This document shows, in pieces, positions 43,056 to 55,800 of a DNA stretch of 64,000 bases. The stretch covers positions 58,986,954 to 59,050,953 of the forward strand of contig NC_088776.1 in NCBI RefSeq assembly GCF_954871325.1, read 5' to 3'. Origin of the DNA: Gordionus sp. m RMFG-2023 (Eukaryota > Nematomorpha > Gordioida > Chordodea > Parachordodidae). The notes below the pieces were generated by a model that saw only the letters and a program-made list of their open reading frames with translations, did no database searches and was not told the DNA's origin. Position numbers and translations under genes: made by a program. Numbering within the stretch: position 1 is the stretch's first letter; the number at the start of each line of letters is the position of its first letter.

Positions 43056-45503
43056 GTCCCCTCTTATTAGACCTGGAATATCCTAGAGAAAAAATAATAA
43101 TTCAGAACTTCTAAATATTCTGAAATTTCTCAAGAGCACATATTCATACGCCTAATTTCTACCAAATTAAAATTGAATATCGCCTTACCCTAAAGAACTA
43201 TGTTTTTACTTTGGTAAACCAACCGATAAAGTGTAGGTTTTTTCTTAGCCATTGCTTCTCACAAGGTTAATTGCATCAGCTTCTAGGATAACTTTATACC
43301 AAAGTATGATTATTTTTCATATTTTTTGTTATTTTTCATATTTTTTTTTTATGAATTACACATAATTTTAAATTATATATAAATTAATTTAATATTATAA
43401 AATTAAAAACTTGGTACTATTGAGTTATTTTTGACAATAAAAAAATATGGCAAATATTATTAATTATTTTTCATATAAAATTCTCTTCCATCTTTGACAC
43501 TCTATTGGGACTCTTTTTAAAAACTTTAACTGTGAAGGGATTCCATCCTTATGTGAAGTACGTTTGGTCTTCTATAAAAATTTATACCCTCCCCTTCGCT
43601 ACTTTTGAATCTCTTTCCTGGCATACCCAATCCCTCTTCTTAAAAATAGCTAATTAACGACTGTAACATATTTTTATAATATATAAATATTCTATTTTCT
43701 ATTTGTGTTGATTTGTCAATGTAATATAAGTTTTTACGTTGAGGAAAATTTCTAAACTTTAATATATTGTAAAACAATAATTTTTTACCTTTGTTTTCAA
43801 TTTATATAATACTCCTGTTTGATAAAGATATTTTTATAAAAAAAATATTAATGTGATCCCTGTATCAACCATTTAGATCCAAATCCCTAATTTAATAAAA
43901 ATTTGGAAGTATAAAAAGTAGAAAGTAAATGTCGATACTAGCGGCGTTACTTTATAAGAAAAAGGAGCTCCATTTGTTCTTGTTTTAAAAGGTAACTAAT
44001 GCCAAACCTTAGTGCGTAACTTTAAATTTTTCTTAAAAAAAATGAAAAAATTATTTCAGTAATAGCCAAGGCTGTTAATCTAATTAATATTGAATCAAAC
44101 AAGATATGTTAATTTAAATTCTTTATTATTATAATCTATTTTATAAAGGATATATGTCAAAATTACTTATTTGTTCAGATGATTTATTTTACTCCATTAA
44201 ATAAAATCAAGGGAACTAAATTTACAATTTGAAAGAACTAGTCCTTCAAATCTTTCAACGTCAATGTCCAATAGTTTAAATCTAAAAAACACATTCTAAG
44301 GTAAAAAATATGAATTCTGATAAAGATGTGGAAACAATTGATGAGGATCTGAATAAAAATTCTTGTGAAGATGATCTATGAAGTCTATATGAAAATAAAG
44401 AGCATTCTTTAAATACTTTTTATAACCAATTTTTTTTTAAAGTTAAACACTAGCTCTTGTTTATCTGATTAAAATTATAAAAATAATTATTGTTAAAAAT
44501 AAATAAATAATTATTAGAAAAAGAACTTATCCTATTTTATTATATATAATTTTATATATATATCATCCATGCGAAATATAAATTTTTATATAGAATAGCG
44601 ACAAATGGATTTCTTTATTTACAAGATAACGAGTAACAGTAACGGATTACATTTTTCAAATGTAACGATTATCGCGTTTTTTGTAGTAACGTTTAAAACA
44701 TTAATAAAATATATGAAAGATTATAAGAGTTAACATAATATTAAAAAAATGCTTTAAAATAATTCGGTTGTATCTTAAAGATTAGGATAAGCAAAAAGGT
44801 TTTCAGATATTTGGATTAAGGTTATAAAAAATGATTTTAATAAAAAAATTTCGTATTGTGGGAGAAGGCCTTATGAGGGCAAAAGGAATGGGGCTGATAT
44901 TTATGAGAGAGATAGGATAATATTATGTTAGAAATATTAGTTTTGTTCAAAAATTTTTAAAAAAAAATTAAATATTCAAAATAAAAACTATTAATTGAGG
45001 AATTTATTAAACTCCTCAGCTAAAAACGTGAAATTAATTAACGTTTATAGTGACAATTTTAATATACCTTTTGCATTTTCTTTTAAATAAAATTTTACTT
45101 TGGTTGGCTACAATAAATTTATTAAGAAAAAATATGAATAAATATACATATATTGGTGATTGAATGAGATATTTATTATAGATCTAATATTTTATTAATA
45201 GACACATTCGAGAATTTTATTTGAGCTTTATTTATAAAAAGGATCATCGACAATACAAGGACCGATATACTATATTAATTAAATGACGATTATGGGAGCA
45301 TCCAAGGGCAGATAAAGATAACAAAAAAATTGCAATAGTTTATACTATACGCAAAGCATTTGTATATATTTTAAGGTATTTTTATATATATTTAAGTGGG
45401 TTTGACAATAAGGGCGGGCCTGTTATAGCTTGTATTCATATTTTATATATCATTTAGATAGTTATTACATTTATTTCATTAGTCTTTTGATGTTTTTTTG
45501 ACA
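43056..45503. other. AT-rich spacer; possible end of the interrupted LINE
   Basis: The first few hundred bases (43056-43300) contain translated phrases such as LKNYVFTLVNQPIKCRFF that might continue the interrupted LINE; this is uncertain. At 44310-44380 a short acidic frame (MNSDKDVETIDEDLNKNSCE) ends at a stop and resembles a transposase N-terminus, without a family call. Otherwise no feature was seen. Confidence 0.35.
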
Positions 45504-45526
45504 ATTTTAAACGGGTGGGTCTATTT

Positions 45527-45775
45527 ATCGCTCGGCTGAGAAATGTCGCTCGGCTAACCACATAATAAATCATTTATTACTAAATATCGCTCGGCTAAGA
45601 AATGCCGCTCGGCTAACCACATAATAAATCATTTATTACTAAATATCGCTCGGCTGAGAAATGTCGCTTGGCTAACGACATAATAAATAAAATGTCTCTC
45701 GACTAATGACATAATAAATCATCTATTACTAAATATCGCTCGGCTGAGAAATATAGCTCGGCTATAAATAATTTT
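45527..45775 (+). repeat. Left array of 59-bp units
   Basis: About four copies of a unit built from TCGCTCGGCTGAGAAATG, TCGCTCGGCTAACCACATAA and TAAATCATTTATTACTAAATA. One copy is shortened. Within each unit the CGCTCGGCT word occurs twice, so a shorter sub-repeat of about 17 bp probably came first. Confidence 0.9.
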
Positions 45776-47109
45776 TTATTTATATATTATATTTACGATC
45801 ATATTCTAAGTGATTATTAATATTAATTGTGAATTATTAATTTTTATAAATAAAATAAGTGTTTGGACAGATATAAAAAATATTCTATTAGATATTTTAA
45901 CATCAATACTTATAAAATTAAATTTAATCATAATCCTTTTTTTTTATAAAAGTAAAAAAAATATTATTATTATCCGCTAGTGTCCTCAATATTATTTATT
46001 TTTATCAAAAATATAAAAATGGGTTTAATATATTTTTTTAAAAATTCTAAATACTACCACGTTGGCCTCCTAAATCAACACACCCACTGAGTAACATGAC
46101 CCAATCCACGTCATGTACGCAACCTTCTTTCACTGTACTAAGTTTGAGACTGTTCCTCCCTATCAAAAGTGAAATAGTAAGTATAATCGGATTCTGATTT
46201 ATAAAATAAAATTTACTCATTTTTTTACACTCATGCTAGTAAAAAAATATTTCTCTATCCTCTAGATGAAATATTTTTTATCATTCAAATTTAGAAAACA
46301 AAAATTTTGGACTGGTCTATTTTAACTTATTCAACCAAGATGCACTAAAATGTCTAACGGTGTTTTTTTATTGTATTCTTTTCTATATTTTAGTAAATTA
46401 ATTAGTAGTCTTTTTTAAATTTTACCATTTCCATTGATCAGAGTAATTAATAATTGAAATATTTTATTTTAAGTTTCTGAAAATTATTTATCTCTGTTAT
46501 TTCAATTAATATATTTTATTAAGTTTTTCTGAAAATAATTTATCTCATTCCGAGAATTAGCCTTATTTCCTGAAATCAATTTTTATTATTTTTTTTATTT
46601 AAGATATTTAGCGGAAAAAACCTATTTTAAAATTTAGGTTCAGGGTCCAAACTTTTTTCTTAAATAATTTTTGTTTAATTTGCAAAAAGGAATCTTTGAG
46701 AATAAATTTAAAAAATTTTAAAATAAAATTTATTATGGAATTTTGAAAATATTATAAAATTTAAAATTTTAATATTTGTGTAAGTTATTTAGAATTAACC
46801 TCATTAAGAAAAATTTAATAAACCCATTTATTATTTTTATATTTTTGGTAAAAAATAAATAATATTGACGCCATCTAGCGGATAGATTATTATATTTTAC
46901 TTTTATAAAAAAAAAGGATTATGATTAAATTAAATATTATAAAAGTATTGAAGTTAAAATATCTAATAGAAAATTATTTATACCTGTTCAAACACTTATT
47001 TTATTTATAAAAATTAGTATTTCTCAATTAATATTAAGAAAATCTCACTAAGAAATATTATTGTAAATATAATATATAAATAAAGGATTATTTATAAAAT
47101 TTTCTTGAC

Positions 47110-47690
47110 TAGTTCTTATTGATTAGGAAAATTCTTTTCCCATTTAGTAACCTTATTTTTTATCAAATTTTAAAGTAAATCATCTAATTCAGATACTGTT
47201 GTATCATAATCACTATCATAAAATCTTTGTCACTATTAATTACATTGCCATAATCACTAACAATAATATTTTGAAGTTTTAATTGCAGTGGCTTAGCCAG
47301 GAATCTTAACACCAAAAATGATTAAATAAAAAAGTATCAAAATAAAATAATTATATTTTTGTTAACTTTGAGTTTGGGGCTTTTCCTTTTCTTCCATTAA
47401 AATTTGACAGCAATTAATATAAGTTATGGATTTGATAAAGATAATAGGAAATAAAATAAAGTGAAATGATATCCACTAGGAATATTTAATTACTTCTTTT
47501 TTTATTATACTTACAACAATTTACAAATACAAATAAAATATTTGCGAAAAATTACTCGAATAATACGAATAATTTTCCTCATTATTCATTTTCGATTCGA
47601 AATTTCGAATCGAATAATTGTGCTATTCGTATTCGTAAAATACAAATCGAATCGAATTTCGAATAACAAATAATTCGTTTTAGGCCTGAG
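47110..47690. repeat. Segment inserted in the right foldback arm
   Basis: About 590 bp with no counterpart in the left arm. It contains CAGTGGCTTAGCCAGGAAT at 47286, which resembles the CAGTGGCG tips of hAT-type non-autonomous elements, and a palindrome-rich patch at 47570-47670 (TTCGATTCGAAATTTCGAAT, CGAATCGAATTTCGAAT). Most likely one or two later insertions; the left arm could instead have lost the segment. Confidence 0.55.
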
Positions 47691-47698
47691 CGAAGCTT

Positions 47699-48063
47699 TA
47701 TAGCGATATTTAGTAATAAATGATTTATAATGTGGTTAGCCGTGCGACATTTCTCAGCCGAGCGATATTTAGTAATAAATGATTTATTTCGTCATTAGTC
47801 GAGCGACATTTTTCAGCCGAGCGATATTTAGTAATAAATGATTTATTATGTGGTTAGCCGAGCGACATTTCTCAGCCGAGCGATATTTAGTAATAAATGA
47901 TTTATTATGTGGTTAGCCGAGCGACATTTCTTAGCTGAGCCATATTTAGTAATAAATGATTTATTATGTGGTTAGCCGAGCGACATTTCTTAGCCGAGCC
48001 ATATTTAGTAATAAATGATTTATTATGTGGTTAGCCGTGCGACATTTCTCAGCCGAGCGATAA
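47699..48063 (-). repeat. Right array of 59-bp units
   Basis: About six copies of the inverse of the left unit (TTAGTAATAAATGATTTATT, ATGTGGTTAGCCGAGCGAC, ATTTCTCAGCCGAGCGATA). Copies differ by a few bases each, for example AGCCGTGCG against AGCCGAGCG. Confidence 0.9.
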
Positions 48064-48114
48064 ATAGACCCACCGATTTTAAACTAATTAAGTCCATCGC
48101 ATTATCTTATATAA

Positions 48115-48240
48115 TAATTTCACAGATCTTCCTTAGACTCACGTTTTCTTACTTATTTTTATCATTTTACACTAGATTTCATTTTTATATTATTTAATTT
48201 TGATTTTATTTATCGTATAAATTTTATGTTGACTTAAATT
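48115..48240 (+). repeat. Fragment matching the 3' tail of the 60-kb LINE
   Basis: About 120 bp aligns with 63005-63125: TTATCATTTTACACTAGATT against TTATCATTTTACACTATATT, TTATATTATTTAATTTT in both, and ATAAATTTTATGTTGACTTA against ATAAATTTTGTGTTGACTCA. Most simply a 5'-truncated LINE copy reduced to its 3' UTR. Confidence 0.6.
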
Positions 48241-48244
48241 AAAA

Positions 48245-50100
48245 TTGAAATAATTAATATATTCAAAAATCGAAAACTTCAATATCCAACCCATATTTTT
48301 ATAATAATTATGAAAAATATAAAATTTCTTCATAATCGAAATTCAAATTATGATTGATATTTTTTATTAATTTATAATTATTATCAATATAATTAGAAAG
48401 TTGCCATTTATATTAAACATCAAATAGATATACCACTAACTTTATTTGATTTTAATAATTTAACATGATTTTATCATATAGTTTCAAGCTTTTCAATTGA
48501 TGAGAACATATAAAATTTATAAATATGTTATAATACAGTTATAGGAGAACTGATTTGTAAATATTTAGAGAAAAAACTCATATTTAAAGAAGTTTCAAAT
48601 AATTAAGAATATACCAATTTTAGACAGTTCGATTTCAATATCAATTTAATAGATAATATAAATCTATATATTTTTTTTATAAATATATTTTTATTTTCCT
48701 ATTTTTAAAAAAAAATAACACTAAAATATTATAACTGTAGATAAAATATATAAAATTACTAAATAAAAATAAATATATATATTTTAAGTATCGGAGGCTC
48801 TAAAAAGAGCTTAATTTAATAATGAATATTTACTTAAAAACAAGAATAATTGTGTTTAAAATTTTAAAAAGTATAAATTAAAAAATCAATATAGTATATT
48901 ATATATAACATATACCTAATTTTTTAATTTCTTTCATATTTTTTCTTGATTTATAAAAATTATAAATATTAGATACGCTCAAAATAAATTGCCACAAATA
49001 ATTTCGATTAGATTATATTCTAATAAATAAATATCAAAATTGTTAAATGGCTTTCAACAAATTTTTAAAAGATTTTTTTGAATTATGTTACATAAAAAAT
49101 TTAGTTATCAAATATGAGAATAGAGTGTAAAATATATATTAAAAAACATGTTATATTGGTTGGAAATAGGGTTCATTAACTATTTAGTTTTTGATTGTAT
49201 ATATAAATATATAATATAAAAAAATAAAATAAAATAAAATATGATCAGAAGACACTCTATTATTTTAATATATCATTTTTATATGTAGTGTATAGTAACC
49301 TGTTATTTCTATATTTTATTAAATAAAATATTTGTAGAAGATATGAAGGCGCAAGAAAGCATTTTTCCTTATTAAAATTTTCAATTTTTTTTTAAATATA
49401 ATTTTAATTAACTTTTACAATATATTTTTATAATAATTTTATATTAATTCTAAGCACACACATAATATGGTTTAAAATGGTTTTTGGTGAATGATTCAAA
49501 TATTTTATAACATTGATCATCATAAAAAATTAATAATTATGCTTCATACGCTTAGGGATTTTGTTAAGGAAAGGGGAGAGGGATTGCAGTAGTAGGTGGA
49601 TTTACCTTCATAAATTTTATTGGAGGTCTATAGGTTTACATATTATAAATTTGGCTAGATTAAATTTTTATAAAAAATAAATTTGGGTTTTTACTTTATT
49701 TTGTAAAACAAATATCTTATTAGAATTTTAAATCATAGTCATCATTAATATCTAACTTTTACTAATTTTTAAAGCATTGCTTATAATAATATATTTGTTG
49801 TAAGCAGTTAGAAAAAAGAAGAAATAAATTTAATATAATATAATAAATGTCAGTCATTTTTATGACATGAATTAATTTTCCTTACGGAAAGATGGGAGAA
49901 TGGGGAATCACGCGATGCCAGCTGGAAAAGAACAAAGAGCATAAATGGGATGACTTGGACTGATTTTGAAGATTTTGCATTGTAATGGGAATTATTGGTT
50001 TGTTTACTTTTATATTAGTTGTTATTTTATCATTGTTAATAAAGAATTTGAAAGGACTTTTGGGATATTTGTGACTAAATTTAAGTGTAGATTAAGCTAA
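48245..50100. other. AT-rich spacer, no gene seen
   Basis: Very AT-rich to 49550, then mixed. No frame or repeat could be assigned. Confidence 0.4.
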
Positions 50101-50639
50101 AGGGAAGGGTTGAGAGTAAGGGGCGTCGTTAGGTGCTCGAGACGCAGATCGGAAGATTTAGAGTGATTCGGTTTTAAAGGTAAAACAAAATTTTTGTTGA
50201 TATATATTTTATCTGATAAATTTTTGACAACGCAGTATTACTAACACTAGATACGTATTTTTTTGTGAATATTTTTGGTAATAATATCCATAATTCTTTT
50301 AAAGCATTTTTATTTAATTTGAATTAATTGTGCGGTGATTTTAATTAAAAATTTGTGAACAAATGGTTTATTTTTTTAGGCATGGGGGGGGGGGGCATAG
50401 TTTTTGTGATAAGGTTCTCTTTTATAAGGATTTGGGTTATAAAGTTTTGTATAAAACTTTAATGAATTGGATTTAGGTAAGCAGTTGATTACTATTGGTA
50501 TATTGGTAATTTTGTATTTATTGATAATTATATTGAAATTCTTGATGAAAAGGGGTGCTGCAGTACTGGCAGAAATGTAATGTAATTTTAAGAAGGACAC
50601 TCCGGTGTTGGCTGTTTATGTTAAAATAGTAGCAGACTT

Positions 50640-51950
50640 GGAAAGTAGTCTAAAAGATGTTTTAGATAAAATCAAGGTTAGAATGGTTTGGAGATGTCTG
50701 GAAAGATCCTCCAGGAAGTAAAGAGATGAAAGAAGTCATCAATGCATTGATGAGGTTGAACAGAAATTCCGTGAAGTGCTATACATGTGAACAAAATAGT
50801 AATAATGGTAAAAATAGCAAGGAAAATAATGGAGTGTCAGTAAACAAAAAATTTGAGGAGATTATCATCTGTTGCGGGTGGAGGGGACACAAATGGGATA
50901 CTTGCGTGGTCCCAGAACAAAGATTTAAAGATGGATTTCCGTTAAAGAAATCTGAAGTAGGAAATGCCAATGTAAAAAAGGTCAGTATGAACGGGGCTAG
51001 ATTATGTTTTAGATGTAAAAGGCTAGGGTGAATCATATAGGAGTCGGGGCACCGAGAGATCGGAAAATTATATAAAATAAAAATATGTAGTTATCCTCGT
51101 AATTCCCCTGGAAGGGATGCTAATCGGTTCAAGTGGGAGCAGTATCCGAGGAATAATGTCCGTTATTCCCTTAGAAGGGATGTCAGGAATTTTAGTTGGG
51201 AAAAATGTCACACAAATCTTGTTAAAAGAAATGTAATTGTCAGTAATAAGCCTTTAAATTCCGAGTTGAATTTAGGGAACAGTGTGAATTATAATGAAAT
51301 TGTTATTTCCGAAAGAATAAACACGCGCTGATTAAATGGATGTCCGAGGGTTGACTTGAAAATTGACCATAGGAATATAGAGATGCTGTTTGACACCGGG
51401 GCTAGTATTTCTCTAATATCTCAGGAGAATTTTAATAAGTATTGGCCTGAGGTATACTTGTAAAAGAGGCTATGTGCGTCAGGCAATTTGATGGGTCGGA
51501 AGTTGCCATGTTGGGAAAGGCCAAATTGGGGGTTAATATTAATGATGTAATCTTTTTCCTGGATTTATGAGTGGTGAAGGAAAGTGTGGAAACCATCATG
51601 GGGTGGAGTTGGATTGTTCAGTTGGGTCCCTTTAATAATCCATGGAATATTTTTGCAATACCGGAGGCTACAAATGAGACTAAGAATATGAGGATGGCTA
51701 ATAATGTTAGAGATAAAATTTGGGAAATAGAAGGGACGGATTTAACTGTAAAAGAAGGGAATTCAACCTGTAGTTCTGAGATGTATATACTTTCTACTGA
51801 ATTAATAGTTGAGGACAACAGTAAAACCCAGGGAGTAATCGGGGTAAAAGTGTAATTATTTAATATATATAATTTGGGAGAATTAATAGGAAAGATACTC
51901 TTAATAGACACCAAAAGTGTTCCGTTATGAGGAGTTGAGGGGTAAATGTT
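50640..51950 (+). mobile_element. Ty3/gypsy-like gag-protease fossil
   Basis: Plus-strand frames carry Cys/His finger motifs (CYTCEQ, ICCGWRGHKWDTC, CFRCKRLG) and then an aspartic protease site (EMLFDTGASISLIS) near 51385-51430, followed by TIMGWSWIVQL, typical of gag-pol junctions. No polymerase or integrase was recognised. A purine-rich tract (GAGGAGTTGAGGGGTAAA) precedes TGTTATG at 51947, which may be the start of a 3' LTR. Broken, with several breaks, and old. The 5' part may begin as early as 50.1 kb. Confidence 0.6.
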
Positions 51951-52640
51951 ATGTAAAAATAAAGAATAAACAATGTACGTGTGGTATTCTTTTTGTTTTG
52001 GTTTATTTATTATTACACAATGTGGGGTTTGCTGATAAAATGCAAGTTTATTGATTTTAATTCTTACATGTTTGTAATGGAAAAGGTTGGTGTTCATTGA
52101 GGTTACCAGTTGTTAGTCATAAATAAGAGTTGAAATATAATGTAAAATTAAGATGGAAAGTTGGTGTATATTATATTGTTAATGGTTAAAAGAGAATCAC
52201 GTATTGAGTTAGAGAAACCGTTGTGATATTTTTATTACATATTCGTGGTTGTTTTTCATCTTTGGACAGGCCGCAAGAAGAAAGTGACAGGGGAGAAATA
52301 TTTTTGTTGTACTATTTGATAAAACAATATTTTATTTTCTTTCATTTTTATTATAGATAGGCATTATCCTTCCTAATAATATTTGTATAAAATCCCTAAA
52401 TTGGAAGGTGCACACAGGGCCAAGAGCTATCGCGCCTTAAATATAAGTCGTGCGTGTGGCTTAAATCCTATATTACATCAAATATAATGTATTTATTTTA
52501 TTTTTAAAAAAATGATCAATATGTAAAAAAAAATATTAAAACTAAAATCCTTAAAAAAAAAACCTAAAAAAACGTTTACCAGATTATTTGGAAGCACTTG
52601 ATGATTTAGCGAAGATATAACATTTATGATTACAAAATGT
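51951..52640. other. Possible LTR and spacer
   Basis: If 51947 is the edge of a 3' LTR, this region holds it, but no second copy is present in the window to prove it. A minus-strand frame at 51618-52097 is a shadow of the fossil. No gene. Confidence 0.3.
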
Positions 52641-52644
52641 CAGT

Positions 52645-52834
52645 CTATTAAGCCCAATAATCTCTCCATTTCTTAATTTTGTTACTAAAGCCTCACGATT
52701 TTGCTCGTAACTAACGCAAAGGTTTGAACATCTATTAAACAAAACCTCGAGGCTAAAGCGATATTTTTCTAGATGAAATAAATGAGATGTCCATTTGTAA
52801 AAAGCAGCTCAAATAGAGCCGTTTAAGTAACACT
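52645..52834. repeat. MITE family M1, copy 3
   Basis: The right end (CAGCTCAAATAGAGCCGTTT, then AAGTAACACTA) matches the M1 terminal repeat, and the middle shares AAGCCTCACGATTTTG and GCGATATTTTTCTAGAT. The left end is unclear. Confidence 0.5.
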
Positions 52835-55800
52835 ATCTCCAACCTATCTAGGGATGGACCAACAGCACGTAAAAAAATTTTTCTTATTATTTTAAAAAAT
52901 ATTTGACCTGGCAATTCTGTGGGTTAAACGATGTAGTTTATTTTGCCATTACCTTTTATCATCAGAAATGTTATTTTCGTTTTAAAGATTAATTCGAAAA
53001 ACTCCTCAAAATTTAATTTTCTTTGTACAAAAATTATAAAGCAAAATAATTATATACGACATAAAGTCATATTGAATTTCAGCAAGTAACCGCGTCATTT
53101 TTATTGTTAAATTTTACACAGCCATTTTCCCGCGAAAAAAAAAATTACGTATTCGTTAATTAATTTAACATCTTTTTATTCCTTAACCAAAATAATTTAA
53201 AATGTCTACAAAGAGAAAGAAAAAAAATTCCAATTCGCATAATGTGCTGTAACCCTTTTCGATTAAAATACCATATAATACGTTATGATCTTAAGAAGGG
53301 GTCTTCCATAGATAACACAAATAATTTCTAGCATTACAATAATTAATAAAAAATTTGTTGTTCTATTAATTTCTTATTGACACATTCATGTAATACAATA
53401 CTTGATACGTGATGTATAGCGCTTTCCCCACTGCCGTTGAAAGATCAACAGAGCTAAGCTAGGTTTTCCTCATTTCCATCTAATTAGAATTTATTAATTT
53501 GGGTAAAATTGAAAAATATGAGTAGCTCTCCACACGTTTGTGGGCGGCAAGCCGCACGTACTTGTAAGCGCAACAATACGAAAATGTTGCTTAAACGTCT
53601 ATAGGCTTTAAGAAAAAGATCGAGACCAAAAAAGAGCTTATACCCAAGAACTACGTTTAAATTTAATTACTTCAAAGGGTGAGCGGTGGATGTTTTTAAT
53701 TTTAAAAATTTTACTATATTCGACATATCATAATTCAATGTTAGAATATTAAAATACAGATAATTTAATGAGTCTCTAATACAATTAATTATCTAAATAA
53801 AAGGAAATATTCTTAGAATTATTTTCCTTTCTAAAATAAAATGGCTAAACTCATATATTAAAAACAGATGTCCGATCGTGATCAACAAGCCTAATTTTTC
53901 TAACCCGGCGATACGATCTCTAAATAATTTTTTTATTTATCCCGACATGTCTGACCCAAAATAAAAATCATATGTCCACGACATAGAACTATAAAATTTC
54001 TATATTATATACTTTTCTATATTTTTTTAAAAACAATCAAACAACTTTTACTTTTTATTTCCTTTTTTCTTCAATCAATAACATATATCACAAAAAAGAA
54101 ATATAGATTCAGATATAAAAATTACATTAAAGAGAGTCGGGTTGAACTTTCAGGATTTGATATAGAAATCATCGATAGGTCGGTCTAGAATAAAGGTATT
54201 CAATAAATTTTTACAGCAATACTTCATCTAAAAATTTAATTCTCAACCCCTCCATCCCCTAATAAATTTAGTATAATTCCCTTAGATGTCTCCTCCTATC
54301 CCCATTAAACGCCTACTTTCTAAAGATAGATACTTTTTATAAAAACATATTCTGATACTTTAACGCTAATTTGAGCAAGCAATGATCGGATCTGTCTTTT
54401 TTTTTATATGGAAGATGACGTTAAAATGGATGGTGTCATTTGATTTTGAGCAGTTTTTTTTTTAAATATTATGGGATAGGGAATAATATCCTCTAGAGTA
54501 AAATTTCCATCTGGGAGCACATTCATTGAAAGATGGTTGCATAGTAATTTCAGATAAATTTAAGTGGAATTTTATTAGTACATCTTTATTATTATTAAAA
54601 TATAATGGGTTAGGACTTTCGTCATTAAAAATCAAAGGATTCAGGGGTCAAAATACCAGAGGATTTAAAATCCTTCTAGATATTAGAATATGATTAAAAT
54701 GGAATAAAACTTTTATAAATTAACAAATAAAAATAACATATTTTAAATGGGACTGAGCGAACTGGATTTACTCCCACGGTTTGGGATCACCATAAATAAC
54801 GATCCGACGCGTTTTATTTTGGGGAAAAAAAACCAGATGTGACCGAACAGCTACAAAACACTTTATAAAATTAAATAAGCCAAAAAAAAAATTAAGAAAC
54901 TCTGTTAGTGAGGCTTTTGTATTTGTTTTTTTTATATAAAATCTTTGTTTAAGTAAGCAGGTTTGCTATTTATATTGATGAGGAAGAATGGGAACAGATA
55001 TGTAATCCCAAGTAAGGGATTGCCTATAGTCCAGAGGATAGTGACCAGATGGTCATGTCTATATTTAGATTTAGATTTAAAATTATAAATTCATTTTTTT
55101 TTATATTTTAACATTTAAAAATATAAAAATCAAATCAACGATTACGAAAATATTCTAAACAACTTATGGCGCCTATTAACTAAAAAATAAAGGGACTAAT
55201 AAAAAGGGTTATAAATAGATAAGATAAAATCAGAGGATAATTGGCTACACGTGGTTCGTGAATCGATAAATAATACGGAAAATATTTATTTGTTCCCTGA
55301 CAAAAGTAGAAGTGTTTTTTTTAGGATGGCCAAGGAGTTGGCTAAGATTCTAACGAGGACAGTTAAATAACCAGCTAATATGCACTTATAACAAAGCAAA
55401 AGTGGGTGTTTTAAATCTTTTTTTTTTGAATAGGAAGGCTTAAATAAAAAAATGTTTTAAATCTACTCTTGTCAGGAAACGGCCTAAAATTTTAAAAGGC
55501 AATTTTTTTTTAAAAAAAAGTTAATAATATCGTTGATCGGCATCGAGTCCGATTTTAGGAAATATTTCGAATATAAGTGTTAAAAAATGAACGTTTTTTT
55601 TTGTTTCACGTGATTCATTTAATCCAAGTGATATCTAAAATGAATCTCATTAAGTTATAATTTTGAGATTTCGTAAAAATATTTATCTCTCATAAATGCA
55701 TAATCTATTACTAATTCCCCAGACATTATATATAAATAACCCATGACGCTCCGTGATATTTGATTTTAAAAAAAATACGGATAAGTAAGATACGAAAAAT

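Larger units (their letters stand above)
45504..48084. mobile_element. Foldback element with tandem-array arms and 9-bp target duplication (Mutator-like)
   Basis: The element spans 45513-48075 (2563 bp). ATTTTAAAC stands directly outside both ends (45504-45512 and 48076-48084). The left tip is GGGTGGGTCTATTTATCGC and the inverted right tip is CGGTGGGTCTATTTATCGC. Each arm begins with an array of 59-bp units, then continues as an inverted repeat (left 45780-46030, right 46819-47100) sharing TAAATAAAATAAGTGTTTG, the TTTAATCATAATCC block and ATAAAAATGGGTTT. The central 0.79 kb is unique and has no supported frame. A 9-bp duplication with long inverted arms points to the Mutator/foldback type; no transposase is present, so it is non-autonomous. 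Confidence 0.85.

Noticed and set aside
45527-48063. The 59-bp arrays as a CRISPR array
   Set aside because: Units are tandem without unique spacers, occur as two inverted blocks and lie in a eukaryotic transposon.
51618-52097. 159-codon minus-strand frame
   Set aside because: Antisense to the gag-protease fossil; no recognisable motif.
55015-55075. ATAGTCCAGAGGATAGTG as a tRNA or SINE head
   Set aside because: Resembles a D-arm/A box, but no B box follows within tRNA distance.
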